Positions 19,600 through 29,027 of a stretch of 64,000 nt of DNA are shown here, one piece after another. Made by a program: the position numbers and the translations under genes. This DNA comes from Anaerovirgula multivorans (GTDB lineage Bacteria; Bacillota; Clostridia; Peptostreptococcales; Natronincolaceae), in contig NZ_FZOJ01000012.1 of the NCBI RefSeq assembly GCF_900188145.1, positions 1-64,000 on the forward strand, read 5' to 3'. Position 1 is the first letter of the stretch. Each line of letters starts with the position of its first letter. The notes beneath the pieces are model-generated. The model saw nothing but the letters and a program-made list of their open reading frames with translations, was not told the DNA's origin and searched no databases.

Positions 19600-21048
19600 T
19601 CAATCACATTCCTTTATGAGTTGAGCTAATTTTACTAATCCCCTCTCTAAGTCCTCCAAGGAAGCGTAGGCATATGAAATTCTTATGCTGGGATTTTTTG
19701 AAAAATCATAAATATTCCCGGGATTAATTAAAATTCTCTCTATAGAGGAAATCGCAAATAATCTATCTAGAGAAAGTTGTTTTTTTAGCTTGAGCCAAAT
19801 ATAAAATCCTCCCTTTGGTATATTCCATTCAGCTATATTTGAAAAATGTTTTTCTAAAGTATCTTGAGCCGTTTTTCTTCGAATCTTCAAAGCCTCTCTT
19901 AGCTCTATAAGATAACTTTCATATAAGCCACTGGAAATCCATTCTGCCACAGCCCACTGGGAAAGGGAGCTTGCACCGTAATCCGTTTGCATTTTTATAT
20001 CTCCTAATCGTTCGATGACTGACTCTGGTCCCACGATCCATCCAATCCTCAGTCCTGGAGCTAAAGATTTTGAAATGCTTCCCATATATAACACAATGCC
20101 ATGCTTATCTATGGCCTTAAGCGGCATAGGAGGTTCTTCATCTAGCCACAACTCCCTATAAGCATCATCTTCAATAATAGGCAATCTACTTTTCTCACAT
20201 ATTTCAAGAATCTGTTTTCGTCTTACTTGAGGCATTATCCTGCCTGTTGGATTGTGAAGAGTTGGAATCGTGTATAAGAGAGTTGTACCACTATTACTTG
20301 AATTTTTAACCGTTTCATCTGACTTAATTCCATTATCATCCATATCAATGCCTTTTAGTTTCATTCCAGATGATTCAAATATATAAAGAGATTTCAAATA
20401 AGATGGATTTTCTACTAAAACAGTTGAACCTGGTTGTAAAATCCCCATTGCAACTAGCTGTAAAGCTTGTAGGGAGCCTGAAACAATTAATATGGAAGAT
20501 GGAGAGACATTTATGTTAAATTTTTTAAGATATTGAGCGATGGTTTCCCTTAAAAATAGCAATCCTTTTGGCTCTTCATAGCCTAGTGAAGTCACTTTAT
20601 TTGAAATATTGTTTAAGACGGTTTTCATCATTTCTTTAGGATATAATTCTGGAGAAAGCTCACCTGTTCCTAGACGAATGATATCATTTTCATACTCTAG
20701 TTTATTGATACTTTGAATGGTAGCTCGGTTAGGTTTGTATATACCACTTTTGATATAATTATACCAATTTAGAGGCGAAGTAGATGCTAGCAGTGACCAT
20801 GTGTTATTTATCACAACTGTTCCTCCACTGCCTTTTCCTTCTATCAATCCCTCAGATTTAAGCTCATCTAAAGCCTCTACAATTGTACTTCTGTTTACAT
20901 TGAAAGCCTTTGCTAATTCTCTCTGTGTCGGCAACTTACTTCCAATTCCCCATTCACCAATAGCTATCCTTTTTTTTATATAATCTGCAATCTGCTTATA
21001 TAAGGATGTAGGTAGGGTTTTGTCTGGCTTCCAGTCAATTGTCAGCAT
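19600..21048 (-). CDS. MocR-family (GntR/aminotransferase-like) transcriptional regulator
   Basis: 482 residues. A GntR winged helix at the N-terminus (about 12-75, with LPTQRELAKAFNVNRSTIVEALDEL) is fused to a fold-type I aminotransferase domain (about 115-478). The domain includes NPTGR, EDDAYRELW, and the PLP lysine in GSISKSLAPGLRIGW. MocR proteins use the PLP domain to sense PLP or amino compounds. No transporter or biosynthetic gene is beside it, so its target is unknown. It is one candidate for a PdxR-like regulator of pdxST in this window, a guess only. Ribosome site AAGGGGGATAACT. Confidence 0.92.
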   Translation of the reverse strand: MLTIDWKPDKTLPTSLYKQIADYIKKRIAIGEWGIGSKLPTQRELAKAFNVNRSTIVEALDELKSEGLIEGKGSGGTVVINNTWSLLASTSPLNWYNYIKSGIYKPNRATIQSINKLEYENDIIRLGTGELSPELYPKEMMKTVLNNISNKVTSLGYEEPKGLLFLRETIAQYLKKFNINVSPSSILIVSGSLQALQLVAMGILQPGSTVLVENPSYLKSLYIFESSGMKLKGIDMDDNGIKSDETVKNSSNSGTTLLYTIPTLHNPTGRIMPQVRRKQILEICEKSRLPIIEDDAYRELWLDEEPPMPLKAIDKHGIVLYMGSISKSLAPGLRIGWIVGPESVIERLGDIKMQTDYGASSLSQWAVAEWISSGLYESYLIELREALKIRRKTAQDTLEKHFSNIAEWNIPKGGFYIWLKLKKQLSLDRLFAISSIERILINPGNIYDFSKNPSIRISYAYASLEDLERGLVKLAQLIKECD

Positions 21049-21163
21049 AGTTATCCCCCTTGCTATTAATTTTGCAAGCTCATTCTTTTATCTTTGCTTG
21101 CTTTATTACGATAGCTTTCTTCATCTAATTACTTCTTACATATTGTAAATTTTCATCTCTTAT

Positions 21164-21220
21164 ACAAACCGCCATTACTTATGATAAGATTCTCCATAAC
21201 GGGTTTAACGGCGATTTTTT
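21164..21220 (+). repeat. dispersed hairpin repeat, copy 3
   Basis: AAACCGCCATTACTTATG at its left, ATTCTCCATAACGG in the middle and GGCGATTTTTT at its right. The outer stem pairs with one mismatch. The left flank (CATATTGTAAAT) matches copies 1 and 4. It lies 44 bases after the stop of the small minus-strand gene at 21264. Confidence 0.8.
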
Positions 21221-21263
21221 AAACAAAGAAACACCTTATTTAAAGGCATTCTTCTAATTTCGA

Positions 21264-21641
21264 TTAAACTCTTTTTATACCATCCAAATCAAAATAAACA
21301 TTTCTTGTTCTAAGTGGTGCAGAATTGGTGTATTGTAATTTTATTTTATCGAAATCACTTATTCTTCTAGAATGATAATAGGGTTTACTAAAACTTAATT
21401 TTTCATCTCTAAGCCAACCAGGTACTTCAAAACCATAAATTTGTAAATAATAGTCTATTAAGGCTGAGATTACCGTTAGATATTTTATTTCTTTATGATT
21501 ACATATATCTAGATCTATTGCTTTATATAAACTATCTATGAATTTCTTATCTTTTGATTTTAATAATTCTAATAATTGGTTCAAACTCGTATCTTCATCT
21601 GAATATTCATAAAGCTCTTGCAGGTACTTATTTCCAATCAT
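21264..21641 (-). CDS. small protein, probable partner of the DUF6036-type nucleotidyltransferase
   Basis: 125 residues, overlapping the end of the broken nucleotidyltransferase gene by 14 bases, so the two were translated together. The C-terminal part (EVPGWLRDEKLSFSKPYY, then NSAPLRTRNVYFDLDGI) resembles the small proteins that accompany DUF6036-like nucleotidyltransferases in toxin-antitoxin-like pairs. The frame itself is intact. With the upstream gene broken, it may no longer be expressed or needed. Function inferred from context. Confidence 0.55.
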   Translation of the reverse strand: MIGNKYLQELYEYSDEDTSLNQLLELLKSKDKKFIDSLYKAIDLDICNHKEIKYLTVISALIDYYLQIYGFEVPGWLRDEKLSFSKPYYHSRRISDFDKIKLQYTNSAPLRTRNVYFDLDGIKRV

Positions 21642-22194
21642 ATCCTAAATCCTCTCCTAAGTATTTAATAAAGTTTATTTGTCTCTCTCCTAAGATCGTT
21701 AAGGGTATATAATTTGAAATTATATTCATTAGTTTGTCCTTAGTAGTTATTTTTAAATCTTTGCATAATATATAAGCATCAACAAAATCTTTTGCTGATT
21801 CTAGTCTTGAAGCTAGTATTTTCATAGCTAATAATTGTTCGGCTTTAGGTTTTAATATCTTTAAATTAGAATAAGCTTTGTAGGTTTCTTTATCTTCTTT
21901 CAATATAGATTTCAATGGTTCTTTTATTTCTTCATTGATCCATCCATCGGAAAGGTTGAAAGCAAATTTAGTAAGGTCTAATATGTTATCTATTAGCTTA
22001 AAATTGGTTTAGCTAAATACACAATCTATATCCTTCGTTGCAGGCCTATTATCATAAACCATAGTCATAATAGAACCATCATAAATCGTTATTTCAAGTT
22101 GTAGTTGATTTTCTTTTAATCGTTCATTTAGGTAATCAAATATTTGCAAAAGCTTACTTTTATCCATTAACTTAATGTTATTGAGCGCATCCAT
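21628..22194 (-). pseudogene. nucleotidyltransferase (DUF6036/AbiEii-like) split by one stop codon
   Basis: An ATG at 22194 begins a polymerase-beta-type nucleotidyltransferase. The nucleotide-binding pattern YDGSIMTMVYDN...KDIDCVF is seen at residues 39-60. A TAA at 22009-22011 stops it after 61 residues. The same frame then runs on (TNFKLIDNILDLTKFAFNL) to a stop at 21628, giving 188 residues in all. One base change, probably CAA to TAA, would restore it. It is paired with the small gene at 21264, as in toxin-antitoxin-like modules. Confidence 0.75.
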
Positions 22195-22316
22195 ACTATA
22201 TCCTCCATTTCAGCTAATTATAATTCTATATTTATATTTTACCATATTGTTCATATGTAATGCTCCTCAATATACCACATAGCATTTAAAACTCTACTTT
22301 CTCATCTACAATAAGC

Positions 22317-23124
22317 TTATCCCTGGATAACCCTTTTCAACAACTTAATCCCTTCTGTTATCTTCTTTTCCTCTACATTTCCATAATCAAAAATTAATTG
22401 ATTTAAATGCTGATCTTTACGGACTGCATATTCGCTAACACATTTCTAATATGCTTGAGTAATTGTCCTTCTTCAATAAACCTTTCCAATGCCAGTTGAG
22501 TCAGGGTTTCTGTATGTAGGTCGGAGATGTGTTTCTCTTTCCTGCAACTATCAACCAGTTTTTCTGGAAGGATTAAATAACCTATCCTTAGGGCAGGGGA
22601 TAATATTTTACTAAAGGTTCCGACATATATGACATTTTCTGGTGCTAATCCTTGAATGGAGGGTATAGGATAGCCTTCATATCGGTATTCACTATCGTAG
22701 TCATCTTCAACGATGAAGCAATTTTTTTGCTTCGTATACTGGATGAGCTCTAATCGTCTTGCAATAGGCATTACTCCACCCAGTGGAAATTGATGGGAAG
22801 GTGTTACTAGGATTAGTTTAGGATGTAGCTCCTGGGGGAATAGTCCTGTGTTGAGTCCCTGCTGATCTACAGGAATCGATATGCCCTTAGCTCCCCTTCT
22901 TTCAATAGTACTTGCCCTATAATCCAGAGGGCTTGCACAGCACCATTAGTAATAATGATTTGATTTTCATGACATTTCACCCTTCTCATTTGCTGTAAAT
23001 AATCTACCAATGTTTTTCTTGATTTTGGATGGCCCATGGTTTCTGAGTATCCTAGATCTTTTGGCTCTATTTCCGAACAAATGCTTTTATAAATTTGCCC
23101 CCCATTTGTTATGGCGTTTTTCAT
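22317..23124 (-). pseudogene. MocR-family regulator remnant, headless and frameshifted
   Basis: Aminotransferase-domain pieces of a MocR regulator lie in several frames on the minus strand. These include IYKSICSEIEPKDLGYSETM (about 23095), NQIIITNGAVQALW, then a shift near 22880 into GISIPVDQQGLN and TPSHQFPLGGVMPIARRLEL. Next come VEDDYDSEYRYEG, the PLP lysine segment GTFSKILSPALRIGY, and after another shift the C-terminus DYGNVEEKKITEGI. The winged helix is missing and is replaced by a transposase fragment. Confidence 0.8.
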
Positions 23125-23481
23125 GAATAAGTTGTGATGAATAAACTCAAGTTGATCTATATTTGTCTCATCAAATCTATTCAAGAAACGATTAATTTGA
23201 GATTAATCAGGGAACCTATCCATCCCTAAAAGCTTAGCAGTTGTTGTATCAGGAACTAGTTTTTCATTGATATCACTAGTGTAGTTACATCCCATTACAA
23301 TAGAAACAACTAAGGTCTGCAATCTGTTTAGGTTTGAGTAATTTACGCTTTTCATTTTAAGATTAAAGGATTTAAAAGCATCAAAGAAGTTAACTTTATT
23401 AGCAAATTGAATCAAAGAAACAAGCCAAGCAGAAGTATTTACCACTTTATTCTCATCTAGTTTGAATGATATACTTTTCAT
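23125..23481 (-). mobile_element. 5' fragment of an IS4/IS1380-like transposase gene with one nonsense codon
   Basis: From the ATG at 23481 the minus strand encodes MKSISFKLDENKVV and so on to AKLLGMDRFPD. A TAA at 23203-23205 follows, and the same frame continues SQINRFLNRFDETNIDQLEF to about 23125, where MocR sequence begins. The FPD(Q)SQINRFL pattern is typical of the N-terminal region of IS1380/IS4-class DDE transposases, where the stop stands in place of Gln. The catalytic domain is absent, so the element is dead. Confidence 0.65.
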
Positions 23482-23715
23482 AGGTGAGATACCGCCTTTC
23501 GTAGAATTTTTTGGGGATAAAAAATACTTCTATGGGCGGCCTATTCTCACCTTTAGTTGTTTTTTGGTAATACTTCCATGGTAAACTCAGGAAGATGCTA
23601 TGGTCCTATTTGTACAAAATCCAGTAATTAAAAAGGAAATTAACAATTTTGGTAGAATATGTATTACGCACAAAAAAATAATATATTAAATATATTAAGG
23701 AGAGTGTAAAACAAC

Positions 23716-24336
23716 ATGAAAAAAAGAATTACAGTATTAACATTAGCTATTGTAATTTGTTTTACAGTAGTGGCAGCAGCATCAGTTAACGAAGAATACA
23801 AAGGATTCTCAATAGTAAATGTTCTAGTAAATGGACAGAAGCTAGAAAGTCAAGTACCAGGAGTGAATTTTCATGATAGTACAGTTTTACCACTAAAAGC
23901 TGTAAGTGAAGCTATGAACACAATAGTTGATTGGGATAGTAAAACTAATACAGCTAATCTAATTAAACCAGAGGTAAATATAATAGTTATGGATGATATT
24001 CTAGAAAATGAAGATGAAACTATTTCTTTATACAATCCTTTTGGGCTAATTCCACAGCATGAAGTAATGGATTTTTTTGCGCTTGTACAAGTGCATGAGC
24101 TTAAAGAAGGTAATTATGAGTTTAGAATTGTTATAAGTGACCCTAATGGTAAGGAAGTAGTTGTTTCTCCAACAGATACATATAAAGTAGAAAAAGATTC
24201 ATTTGGTGGATTTGATTATTATGAACTTTTTGAAAATGTAAGTTTTCATAAATTAGGTGAATATGTTGTTCAGTTTCAACTAAAGCATAACAGCAAGTTT
24301 TATACTGTAGGTGAAAAGACTTTAGTAGTTTACTAA
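23716..24336 (+). CDS. secreted protein with copper-amine-oxidase-N-like (stalk) domain
   Basis: 206 residues behind AAGGAGAGTG. The signal peptide (1-22) is clear. Residues about 33-75 (VNVLVNGQKLES, VLPLKAVSEAMNTIVDWDSKT) form the stalk domain found in many clostridial envelope proteins, named after the copper amine oxidase N-domain but with no catalysis. The C-terminal 110 residues look like a beta-sandwich (YEFRIVISDPNGKEV). It probably works at the cell surface as a single gene. The biological role cannot be told. Confidence 0.75.
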   Translation: MKKRITVLTLAIVICFTVVAAASVNEEYKGFSIVNVLVNGQKLESQVPGVNFHDSTVLPLKAVSEAMNTIVDWDSKTNTANLIKPEVNIIVMDDILENEDETISLYNPFGLIPQHEVMDFFALVQVHELKEGNYEFRIVISDPNGKEVVVSPTDTYKVEKDSFGGFDYYELFENVSFHKLGEYVVQFQLKHNSKFYTVGEKTLVVY

Positions 24337-24449
24337 TATTTTTAAATTTTAAGTAATATAAAAAACATTCAATCAGAGGCTGGGTTAAAGGCGGGAAGTC
24401 ACAAGGATAAGTTGTGAACCTACACCATAAGGCAAACTGAATACGGAAA

Positions 24450-24495
24450 AAGCCCCTCATTTCTAAAAAAGAATTCTTTTAGAAATGAGGGGCTT
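24450..24495. terminator. 19-base perfect hairpin
   Basis: AAGCCCCTCATTTCTAAAA (24450-24468) pairs perfectly with the arm at 24477-24495. It lies 110 bases after the stalk-domain gene and at the left edge of the richer-GC island. Just before it (24378-24445) is a segment with GTTGTGAACCTACACC that might be a relic of a structured mobile RNA; I could not identify it. Confidence 0.7.
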
Positions 24496-24548
24496 GTAAA
24501 TTTGACGCACTTACCGCTCTGGGCAGATTCGTAACAACATGGATCCCC

Positions 24549-24603
24549 TTGACAAAAGGGACCACTCAGCGTAGTCTATATAGAGACTACGCTGAGTGGT
24601 CCC
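24549..24603 (+). promoter_or_regulatory. promoter overlapping a 20-base perfect palindrome upstream of the BlaI-like gene
   Basis: A -35 TTGACA (24549-24554) is followed by a perfect inverted repeat with arms at 24558-24577 and 24584-24603 and a 6-base loop. The inner part GTAGTC...GACTAC resembles BlaI/MecI operators, which have TAC/GTA dyads. A -10 such as TAGTCT (24572-24577) would lie inside the left arm. Bound repressor would therefore cover the promoter. The arms are longer than a usual operator. Confidence 0.7.
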
Positions 24604-24621
24604 TGGGGGGAGGAATACATT

Positions 24622-24984
24622 ATGACAGAAATTCAGTTAGGTGTGATTGAAGCTCGTTATGCAGACATGATTTGGGAGCGTGAGCCGGTCACCTCTTCAG
24701 AACTGGTAAAACTCACAGCAGTAGCGTTCAACTGGAAGCGTACCACCGCTCACAATGTCCTACGGCGGCTGTGCAACAAGGGTTTATTTCAGAATGACAA
24801 TGGTACAATAACTTCATTAATTCCTCGACAGGAGTTTTACGCACTGCAAAGCAAGAAGTTTGTGGAAGATACCTTTGACGGCTCCTTTCCGGCTTTTATT
24901 GCTGCCTTTACCAAGAATAGTACACTGACACCAGAGGAAGCGACTGAAATCCGAAAAATGATTGACAATGCAGAGGGATGCTGA
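24622..24984 (+). CDS. BlaI/MecI/CopY-family transcriptional repressor
   Basis: 120 residues after GGGGGGAGGAAT. The winged helix (about 5-75, IMWEREPVTSSELVKLTAVAFNWKRTTAHNVLRRL) and the C-terminal dimerisation helices fit penicillinase-repressor-family proteins. Such repressors are cut or released after signalling by an M56 sensor protease, which is exactly the next gene (7-base overlap). The palindrome at 24558-24603 is the probable operator. No beta-lactamase is near, so the controlled response is unknown. Base composition is clearly higher in G and C than in flanking genes. Confidence 0.88.
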   Translation: MTEIQLGVIEARYADMIWEREPVTSSELVKLTAVAFNWKRTTAHNVLRRLCNKGLFQNDNGTITSLIPRQEFYALQSKKFVEDTFDGSFPAFIAAFTKNSTLTPEEATEIRKMIDNAEGC

Positions 24985-26528
24985 TGATGGGTGCAATTTT
25001 TTTGAAACTGCTTAATATGAACATTGCCACAAGCTGGCTGATTTTGACGGTAATAGTGTTGCGACTGTTTATGAAAAGAGCACCAAAGTGGATTCCGTGC
25101 ATACTTTGGGCAATAGTCGCAGTCCGTCTGGTTTTTCCGTTCTCTTTTGAAAGCATATTCAGCTTGATACCGAGTGCAGAGACAATACCAGTTCAAGGTA
25201 TTTATTCAAGTAATTCTATCGCTGCAAACGAACCGTATAATTTTCAGCTACAAAGCGGTATTCAGATGATTGATCGGGCCATTAATCCGATTGACCTCGA
25301 AACGACTGGCTCCGCAATGCGTTTAAATATTGAAATTTTTGCATGGATTTGGTTTGTAGGGGCTGTCCTATTATTGCTGTATGCAATCATCAGCTACCTA
25401 CGGATGCGGCGCAAGGTGTGGGAGGCTGTCCTTCTGAGGGATAGCATCTGGCTCTGTGATGCTGTGAAATCTCCGTTTATTTTAGGTATCATCAGACCTC
25501 AAATTTATCTGCCCTCTGGTATACCTGAAGGACAGGTGAATTATGTGCTTGCCCATGAACAGGCTCACTTAAAACACAAGGATCATTGGTGGAAGCCGCT
25601 GGGATTTCTGTTGCTGACGGTATATTGGTTCAATCCGCTGGTGGGTGCGGCGTATATTCTGTTTTGCCGGGATATTGAACTTGCCTGTGATGAAGCGGTA
25701 ATCAAAAATATGAAGATAGATGAAAAGAAAGCCTATTCCTATGCGCTGGTATCTTGCAGTATGCAGCGGAAAATGGTGATGGTTTGCCCCCTTGCTTTCG
25801 GTGAGGTCGGCGTGAAGGAGAGGATTAAAACTGTGCTGAATTATAAGAAACCTGCGTTTTGGACTGTTGTAGTCGCCGTTGTTGCTTGTGTTGTTGTTGC
25901 AGTGTGTTTTTTGACGAATCCGAAGGAGCAGGATAAACCGATTGAGACACCGTTAGAAGGAACAGATTATTCGGGATACGACGAACTTATTGCACAGGCA
26001 AGAGATGTGCTCGAAAATTTTGACGGAAACTATCCGGAAGAGGAACCATTTAGCAGTGTATTTTATCAGAATTGGGACTATGAAACGCTTGGTTATCTGA
26101 TAAAAGATATAGATGGCAATGGCATAGATGAACTCATATTTGGCGCAAATACGGATGGCTGGGATAACGGTAGTTGGGATGGTGTCATTTATGATATCTA
26201 TACGATAGTAAATGGGGAAGTGTTTCATGTACTGGACGGATGGGAACGAAACCGATATTATCTCTGTAAAAACGGTTGTATTGCCAATGAGGGCTCAAGT
26301 AGCGCCTTTGAGTCTAGCTACAACTATTATACATATAGCGGAACCGAATTGCCCTTGGTGGAATCTATTCTATATTACAGTTTGCAGGATGAAGAACATC
26401 CATGGTTTTATTCAACCGAGGATGAACCCGATATTAAAAATGCTGAACCGATCAGTCAGGACAAAGCTGCAGAGATTATGAACAAATACGTACATGAACA
26501 TCCACAATACACACCATTTGTTGGATAA
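24978..26528 (+). CDS. BlaR1-like M56 membrane metalloprotease with unusual C-terminal domain
   Basis: 516 residues. Three membrane segments in the first 145 residues precede the M56 protease domain with zinc motif HEQAH (193-197) and ELACDEAVI. A fourth segment lies at about 294-315. The C-terminal outer domain (about 325-516) has no penicillin-binding SxxK motif. Instead it contains DIDGNGIDELIFGA, an integrin-repeat/EF-like calcium loop, suggesting a different signal than beta-lactams. It overlaps its BlaI-like partner and is followed by a terminator. Its GC-rich codon use suggests transfer from gut-type clostridia. Confidence 0.85.
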   Translation: MLMMGAIFLKLLNMNIATSWLILTVIVLRLFMKRAPKWIPCILWAIVAVRLVFPFSFESIFSLIPSAETIPVQGIYSSNSIAANEPYNFQLQSGIQMIDRAINPIDLETTGSAMRLNIEIFAWIWFVGAVLLLLYAIISYLRMRRKVWEAVLLRDSIWLCDAVKSPFILGIIRPQIYLPSGIPEGQVNYVLAHEQAHLKHKDHWWKPLGFLLLTVYWFNPLVGAAYILFCRDIELACDEAVIKNMKIDEKKAYSYALVSCSMQRKMVMVCPLAFGEVGVKERIKTVLNYKKPAFWTVVVAVVACVVVAVCFLTNPKEQDKPIETPLEGTDYSGYDELIAQARDVLENFDGNYPEEEPFSSVFYQNWDYETLGYLIKDIDGNGIDELIFGANTDGWDNGSWDGVIYDIYTIVNGEVFHVLDGWERNRYYLCKNGCIANEGSSSAFESSYNYYTYSGTELPLVESILYYSLQDEEHPWFYSTEDEPDIKNAEPISQDKAAEIMNKYVHEHPQYTPFVG

Positions 26529-26573
26529 GGTGTGGATGTAGCAGGAACAGGTGGGAGAATAGTTTCCGAATGG

Positions 26574-26608
26574 AAACAGGTATACAACATAACCTTGCAT
26601 ACCTGTTT
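26574..26608 (+). terminator. terminator of the BlaI/M56 operon
   Basis: AAACAGGTAT at 26574 pairs with ATACCTGTTT, followed by a run of T residues, 45 bases after the stop of the M56 gene. Confidence 0.8.
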
Positions 26609-26620
26609 TTTTCTCTGTCT

Positions 26621-27007
26621 CTAATTCAGTCGTACCCTCGTAAGCATCTCTTCACCGGAAATCCTACCCGCAACATAATCATGCCGAGCTTGACCGGCGG
26701 GAATAGACCTTGTTGTACTCGGTGAGATATTGCTGTAAAAACGTGTCGGCTTCGATGCCTTTTTCAAAGAACAGCTTCGCCCCACCTGCTTGCAGGTTCG
26801 CTTGCCCGTGTATGGCCTGTCGCAGAAATCCCGCTTGCGCTTATCGGTCAGCACGAAATACCGCCCGCAGAGCTTACACCGCTTCACATACTGTCTGTTT
26901 TTCAGCATCTCGGTAAATTCGAAGAACAGCATCTCATCCAGATACTCAATCAGGTAGTAAGCGAAAGCGGCTCCCGAAGAATATGAATTTATGGATGTTT
27001 CAGACAA
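26621..27007 (-). pseudogene. DUF6076-like zinc-binding protein fragment, frameshifted
   Basis: The minus strand has a cysteine-rich segment (CKLCGRYFVLTDKRKRDFCD, then RTCKQ) typical of the C-terminal part of DUF6076-like proteins of Firmicutes mobile elements. After RTCKQ the true reading shifts frame: GAKLFFEKGIEADTFLQQYL and TEYNKVYS are read in another frame, and DYVAGRISGEE in the original one. The N-terminal half is missing. The DNA is GC-rich like the preceding pair, so it probably arrived with that island. Confidence 0.65.
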
Positions 27008-27429
27008 AGACCTGACAGCATAGGCAAAAAAGCAGGGTGGACAGCCGAAACTGTCCGCCCCATCACAGGGATAATATCCGGTTCACTTTTTGTCCCTATG
27101 ATACCCCGTCTAATTTCCAGCCTGTTTTTCATTTTTAAAGGATTTTTAAGTTCTTCGTCGCAATAGTTAATAATTTGAATTAGGATGGAAAAAATATGGT
27201 ATAACTAATTCTTTTCATAACCTGTGAATGTGGTACATTCCTCTCTCGCTTCTTAATCTTGCTGTTCGTGGCATATATAATCACCCCGAATTTAAAATAT
27301 CATAAATCCGGAGTGATTTCAAACGTATTATCTGTTCCTTCGTTTGAAGCATACCCTACCAACTTTCATAATGGACTATTTCTTCAAGCTTTTTCCGTGG
27401 ACGAGCTGGGGGGCTTTCCTTTTTCTCTT
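27008..27429. other. intergenic region at the right edge of the GC-richer island
   Basis: Composition falls back to AT-rich near 27130. A hairpin with arms AATCACCCCG (27281) and CGGAGTGATT (27310) is the only structure noted. A GC-rich stretch at 27030-27090 (ACAGCCGAAACTGTCCGCCCC) may be the last of the imported DNA. Confidence 0.45.
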
Positions 27430-28566
27430 CTATTTTTTTCCTTCAAATATAGTCCATAGAATTAGTTCCATTGCTTCCTTTGTGATAACAATTGGATTTG
27501 ATCTTGTAGAACCTTTTAGAGAATTATCAACCAGCATTTCAAAATTTCTTTCAAAATCATTTCGATTAATTCCCATATGACTGAAAGAATCTGGTATGTC
27601 TAATCGTTTATTTAATTTTCTCACCTCTTCGATAAAATCTTCCTTGTCAATTGATTTTGCTAATTCAATAAGTCTTTTAGCTACTTCCTCATCTTTTTTA
27701 TTAAATTCTAATACATAAGGGAGTGCTATAGCATTAATCAATCCATGTCCAAAGTTAAACATACCACCAATTGCATGAGAAATGCCGTGGCTCATTCCCA
27801 ATCCCACATTGGTAAAGGCACAACCTGCTATACATTGATAATTATGTACCTTCTCTCTACTATATATATCTCCCTTTTCAAAAGAATCTGGCAAGAATTT
27901 AAACAATCCTTCCACAGCGCCCTTAGCCAGACAAGCTGTAAAATCATCAATATTTTTATTAATATAGGCTTCTACTGCATGGGTCATAGCATCCATTCCT
28001 GTTTCAGCGACAATGTTCTTAGGCATGGAAAGAGTAATCTTGGGATCTAAGATAGCAACGTCAGGAATAAAAGCATTCGTCTTTAATCCGATCTTGATAT
28101 TTTCTTCTGTAAAAGTAATAACAGCAGCTCGTGTCACCTCTGCGGCTGTACCTGAAGTAGAAGGTATAGCTACCAGTTTCAAAGCCTTTCTCTTTTCAGG
28201 CAGTGGTTCTTTTAAAGCTCGCTGAAAATTATACTCGGGATACTCATAAAACAATCCCATTACTTTAGAGGCATCAATAGCAGAACCTCCACCTACTCCG
28301 ATTAAAACATCCGGTTGAAATTCTCTCATTTTTCCTACTCCCTCTTCAATATCCGTGGTTGTAGGATTTGCTTTAATTCCTGAATAAATTTCAACTACAC
28401 AACTCTTTTCTGACAAAATGCACTTAATTCTATCAATTGTACTATTTTTAAACATAGCACTTTGCCCTGTAACGATCATCACCTTTTTGCATTCAAGTTT
28501 TTTTAAATACTCAATAGAATCCTCTCCTATCACGATTAAGTCTCCGTGAAATCTCAATTCTTTCAT
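27430..28566 (-). CDS. iron-containing alcohol dehydrogenase
   Basis: 378 residues from the ATG at 28566, eight bases after GGAAGGTG; the frame open to 28665 has no good start. Family III alcohol dehydrogenase fold: the NAD(P) site GVGGGSAIDASK near residue 90, the conserved PSTSGTAAEVTRAAVI, and iron ligands Asp and His in GMDAMTHAVEAYI plus two His in GMSHGISHAIGGMFNFGHG. It would interconvert a primary alcohol or diol and an aldehyde, NAD(P)-linked, in fermentative metabolism. Single gene. The substrate is not evident. Confidence 0.92.
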   Translation of the reverse strand: MKELRFHGDLIVIGEDSIEYLKKLECKKVMIVTGQSAMFKNSTIDRIKCILSEKSCVVEIYSGIKANPTTTDIEEGVGKMREFQPDVLIGVGGGSAIDASKVMGLFYEYPEYNFQRALKEPLPEKRKALKLVAIPSTSGTAAEVTRAAVITFTEENIKIGLKTNAFIPDVAILDPKITLSMPKNIVAETGMDAMTHAVEAYINKNIDDFTACLAKGAVEGLFKFLPDSFEKGDIYSREKVHNYQCIAGCAFTNVGLGMSHGISHAIGGMFNFGHGLINAIALPYVLEFNKKDEEVAKRLIELAKSIDKEDFIEEVRKLNKRLDIPDSFSHMGINRNDFERNFEMLVDNSLKGSTRSNPIVITKEAMELILWTIFEGKK

Positions 28567-28729
28567 TTTCATCACCTTCCTATATAATCTCATAATGAAT
28601 ATACATATGACTACTTCTACAAGTTCTTCTTCACAAGTTTTTTCTTCATTTTCATTAATTGGCACTACTTAAATGCAAAGAATTTCCTATGAACATTATA
28701 ACAAATTCTTATGAAATTTAAAAAGCAAT

Positions 28730-28960
28730 TTGGATTGGTACCAACAACAGGAGCAATATTATATATCTGTAAGGTGGGGAATAAGAGCTCTAAGGGAAAA
28801 ACCCTGTCGTAAAGCATATGAATTAACATATCAAAAACCCTTTAAGAAAGAAGTTTTAACTGCTGCTGAAGAGTTTGGAATAGACCCCTACTTAATCTGG
28901 GCTGTTATGAGAGAAAAAAGTCATTATCGAACAGATCCTTTAACTCTACCTTTAGTATGA
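28730..28960 (+). pseudogene. lytic transglycosylase (SLT) fragment
   Basis: A stretch of about 45 codons reads RKAYELTYQKPFKKEVLTAA, then EFGIDPYLIWAVMREKSHYRTD. This is the start of the SLT domain with its catalytic Glu in MREKS (normally MRQES). The frame then runs into unrelated residues and stops. The rest of the domain and the membrane anchor are missing, so this is a relic. Confidence 0.65.
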
Positions 28961-29027
28961 TTCCTTCATAGTTTAAGAGAATTATGCATCAACCTAATTT
29001 GTCACCTTTTTTAACAGGCTGTTCTGG

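Noticed and set aside
24378..24445. Possible group II intron fragment before the 24450 hairpin
   Set aside because: Some bases look like conserved intron RNA, but I could not place domain V or an intron-encoded protein, so it is not called.
24143..24460. 105-codon minus-strand frame over the end of the stalk-domain gene
   Set aside because: No ribosome site, no family pattern, and it runs through the coding strand of a well supported gene and a hairpin.
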